This document shows, one piece after another, positions 61,868-64,000 of a stretch of DNA of 64,000 bases. The notes beneath the pieces are model-generated. The model was not told the DNA's origin. It did no database searches and saw only the letters and a list, made by a program, of their open reading frames with translations. The stretch lies in contig NZ_FCOI02000018.1 of NCBI RefSeq assembly GCF_001544795.2, positions 1 to 64,000 on the forward strand, given 5' to 3'. The position numbers and the translations under genes are program-made. This DNA comes from Caballeronia temeraria (lineage in GTDB: Bacteria; Pseudomonadota; Gammaproteobacteria; Burkholderiales; Burkholderiaceae). Position 1 is the first letter of the stretch. Each line of letters begins with the position of its first letter.

Positions 61868-62893
61868 ATGGAAAGACGAGATATTGTCGTAGTCGCAGCC
61901 TCTACCGGCGGCCTGGAAGCGCTCAAGCAGTTGTTTGGTGCGTTACCAAGGGATATGCCGGCTACTGTGTTTGCGGTGATGCATATCGGTGCGCACCCCA
62001 GTATTCTGCCGGCTATCTTGCAGAGCACGTGCGATTTACCCGTGAGACACGCCTGCGACGGCGAGGTGTTTGCACAGTCGACGATCTACATAGCGCCTCC
62101 CGACCGCCACCTTTTGCTGTTCGACGGAAAGACGCTACTCTCGAACGGACCGAAAGAGAACTTTACCCGTCCTGCGGCAGACCCGCTTTTTCGTTCGGCC
62201 GCCGTTTTGCATGGGCGACGCGTCATCGGTGTTGTGTTGACAGGTGACCTCGACGACGGCGCCGCAGGACTCAAGGCAGTGCGGGCCTGTGGCGGATACG
62301 CGATCGTCCAGGATCCGACTGATTGTCGCTCGCCCAGTATGCCCATCAATGCGCTGCGGGCTACGACCGCAGACGTCGTCGCCCCAATCGCGGAGCTAGG
62401 GGCCGCCATCGTTAATGCGCTGGAGCCGACCATGAACAGTCCACAGCCGCGAAATCAAACGGACGTGTTAGTAGCGGAGACCGAAGACAGGATGATTCGC
62501 ACGGGGAACATCGAGCTTGCTGAACTCGAGGCCATTGGCGCGCGAAGCGCGCTTACCTGTCCGGACTGCGGCGGCGTCATATGGCGAATCGGCAGCGGCT
62601 TTCCGCTGCGCTACCGCTGTCATACAGGTCACGCTTTTTCTGCTGTTTCGCTCGAAGATGAGCAACGCAGGCAGTCGGAGAACGCAATATGGCAGGCCAT
62701 CCGGGGAATAGAGGAACGCATATTCCTTGCGAATGAGTTGCTCGAGCAAGGAAAACAGGTCCGCAACGACGTCTCTGACCTCGTTGCGCGAATCGCTACT
62801 CTGGAGGATGCAAAAGCATCGGTCATGCGCATCTTGCAAGACTGCTTGGCCGACAACGCTACCTGTGGGACGGGCGAGGCGGAGCGACGTTGA
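61868..62893 (+). CDS. CheB-type methylesterase with zinc-ribbon C-terminus
   Basis: 341 residues from MERRDIVVVAASTGG (GAGGA 4 bases before). Residues 5-190 form a CheB methylesterase domain: catalytic Ser in AASTGGLEAL, His in MHIGAHPS, Asp in LTGDLDDGAAG. There is no receiver domain in front. Residues 225-270 form a Cys-rich ribbon (LTCPDCGG...YRCHTGHAFS), and the end is helical. Single-domain CheB proteins with this tail are common in Burkholderia outside chemotaxis loci. The target protein is unknown; no cheR lies in this window. Confidence 0.88.
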   Translation: MERRDIVVVAASTGGLEALKQLFGALPRDMPATVFAVMHIGAHPSILPAILQSTCDLPVRHACDGEVFAQSTIYIAPPDRHLLLFDGKTLLSNGPKENFTRPAADPLFRSAAVLHGRRVIGVVLTGDLDDGAAGLKAVRACGGYAIVQDPTDCRSPSMPINALRATTADVVAPIAELGAAIVNALEPTMNSPQPRNQTDVLVAETEDRMIRTGNIELAELEAIGARSALTCPDCGGVIWRIGSGFPLRYRCHTGHAFSAVSLEDEQRRQSENAIWQAIRGIEERIFLANELLEQGKQVRNDVSDLVARIATLEDAKASVMRILQDCLADNATCGTGEAERR

Positions 62894-62969
62894 AGAGCTT
62901 ATTTATCCTCGCCCATCCTGCACTGCTCGCATTCCGGTGTCGGCTTCATCCGAGTGTCGGGCGAAAAGA

Positions 62970-63503
62970 TCAAGAGCCTGTGTGTGTTTGTGCTTTTGCG
63001 AGTCGACGCGCGATGTCTGAGGCGGCGCCAAAGTCCGTGTCGTGAGAAGCAGACTGTTGCGTGTTTTCCGAAGCGAGTTTCAGGTAAGCCGCCGCGAGCT
63101 TGCGAAGCTCCTGTTCTGACGCATCTTCGATGCCGATGAGCTGATTGTTTGCAGAGCGATGTGACGCGAGCAATTCATTGAGCTTGAGATGGACAGCAAC
63201 ACTATCCTTGTTGGCGCTTTGCTGAATAAGAAAGACCATCAGAAACGTAACGATCGTTGTTCCCGTGTTGATGACCAGCTGCCAGTTCTCGGAGTAGTGG
63301 AAGAACGGTCCCGAGACGAGCCAAACGACGACTGAGACGACTGCCAATCCAAAAGCGAGGGGCGAACCTGCCCATCGGGTTACAGCGCTGGCGAACGCAT
63401 CAAAAGCCTTTGTAACGGGATGCGGATTCGCGTAGGCGGGCGTCGATGTCGCGGGTACGGTATCAATCGCGTCGGTTTCTGGGAAACGACTCTCTTCACT
63501 CAT
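62970..63503 (-). CDS. low-affinity iron permease-family membrane protein
   Basis: 177 residues from MSEESRFPETDAIDTVP (GGAG 6 bases before). Two adjacent membrane helices occur at about 50-72 and 85-105 (LAFGLAVVSVVVWLVSGPFF; LVINTGTTIVTFLMVFLIQQS), followed by DSVAVHLKLNELL, the typical Iron_permease (PF04120) pattern. Iron transport in bacteria is not established for this family. The acidic N-terminus is variable. Confidence 0.85.
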   Translation of the reverse strand: MSEESRFPETDAIDTVPATSTPAYANPHPVTKAFDAFASAVTRWAGSPLAFGLAVVSVVVWLVSGPFFHYSENWQLVINTGTTIVTFLMVFLIQQSANKDSVAVHLKLNELLASHRSANNQLIGIEDASEQELRKLAAAYLKLASENTQQSASHDTDFGAASDIARRLAKAQTHTGS

Positions 63504-63805
63504 CTTTTTCTCCAACAACGGAACCTTCACTTTAACCCGGCGAACTTTCGACCAACCTACAGCTGTAGCGTAATCGAGGGCGCGCCGCTCTCCGTTGGCC
63601 GGTGGCGCTTTATGCAAAAGGCGCGGAGCCATGGTGAGAGGGTGTGCCGTTCGTCACCGAGGAGCGAGATGCCGCCAGCAGGCTTGGTGCAACGCTGAGT
63701 CGAGCAATGGGGCGAGAAGTCCGAGACGAGCCTTCGTCCCTTTGCCTGCGCAAGACTATAAGGACCCTTAGATCGAGAACGAATGCTCTTCGTCGTTGTG
63801 ACCGT
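63504..63805. other. intergenic region, no gene seen
   Basis: About 300 bases containing the promoter of the iron-permease-like gene and the end of the next minus-strand gene. No clear sites. Confidence 0.35.
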
Positions 63806-64000
63806 TCAGATGGATGATGGCCGACGGTCCACCACGTTAGTCACATCGCAAAGGACAGCCTGCAGCTGATCGAGGGAGTAAGGTTTGGCGAGTTGAAACC
63901 ATGCAAAATTTCGCGAATTGTCGTTGTCGATCGGCGCGCCTGAGGCGAAAATCACACTCAAGCCTGGGCAAAAAGCGCTCGCCTGCGCGGCAAGCTCAAG
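63806..64000 (-). CDS. C-terminal end of a response-regulator domain (partial)
   Basis: 64 codons run in from the right window edge to TGA at 63806. SVIFASGAPIDND, then FQLAKPYSLDQLQAVL, match the end of a receiver domain: conserved Lys-Pro in LAKPYS and Ser/Ala in FASG. The gene is either a hybrid histidine kinase or a stand-alone regulator whose main part lies outside the window. Confidence 0.6.
   Translation of the reverse strand, partial: LELAAQASAFCPGLSVIFASGAPIDNDNSRNFAWFQLAKPYSLDQLQAVLCDVTNVVDRRPSSI

Overview
The window looks like a Burkholderiaceae replicon (Paraburkholderia/Caballeronia type), probably a secondary chromosome or megaplasmid. The evidence is high G+C, DUF2934 and DUF892 proteins, an imuA-imuB-dnaE2 cassette, an H-NS homologue with a Lys/Ala-rich tail, and a pairing of RES toxin, MbcA/ParS antitoxin and long tyrosine recombinase. 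I see no rRNA, tRNA, CRISPR array or complete insertion sequence. This assignment is inference from gene content.

0.2-17.4 kb is a DNA-repair block followed by small lineage-specific genes. It holds the NHEJ pair ku and ligD, with a MerR-TPR regulator directly behind ku and a lone response regulator behind ligD. The SOS mutagenesis operon imuA-imuB-dnaE2 follows, with a perfect CTGT-N8-ACAG LexA box. An enlarged SRAP/HMCES-type DNA-protein crosslink sensor comes next. 14.4-17.4 kb holds six short proteins of unknown function.

17.4-42.1 kb is an accessory (defence) island. It starts with a tyrosine-recombinase-like protein that has lost most catalytic residues and an H-NS gene interrupted by an amber codon. 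Then come: an HNH endonuclease; a divergent operon of HTH protein, PLD-helicase, small protein, DndD/SMC-like ATPase and small protein; and a convergent 1339-residue protein with an XRE HTH and two complete DNA methyltransferase modules. This helicase-ATPase-methylase locus is the best candidate for an under-described system. Next is a three-gene operon (SIR2 NADase, small protein, SMC-like ATPase) matching Lamassu with a Sir2 effector. Two different RES/Xre-type toxin-antitoxin modules stand back to back, one with a 24-codon micro-ORF wedged between antitoxin and toxin. A frameshifted but otherwise catalytic tyrosine recombinase closes the island. Several defence genes look lower in G+C than their flanks.

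42-52 kb holds a PsiD-like decarboxylase and a chromate-resistance cluster on the minus strand: chrB, chrA, a ChrB C-domain protein and an MFS exporter, followed by a DUF1259 protein, a YncE-like propeller and a small secreted protein.

52-64 kb mixes stress genes (Mn-catalase, DUF892 ferritin-like proteins, CheB-like methylesterase, iron-permease-like protein, response regulators) with many decayed genes: a WspR-like diguanylate cyclase, a fragment of the 40-42 kb recombinase, an acyl-CoA dehydrogenase and an HNH-like gene. This stretch appears to be eroding.
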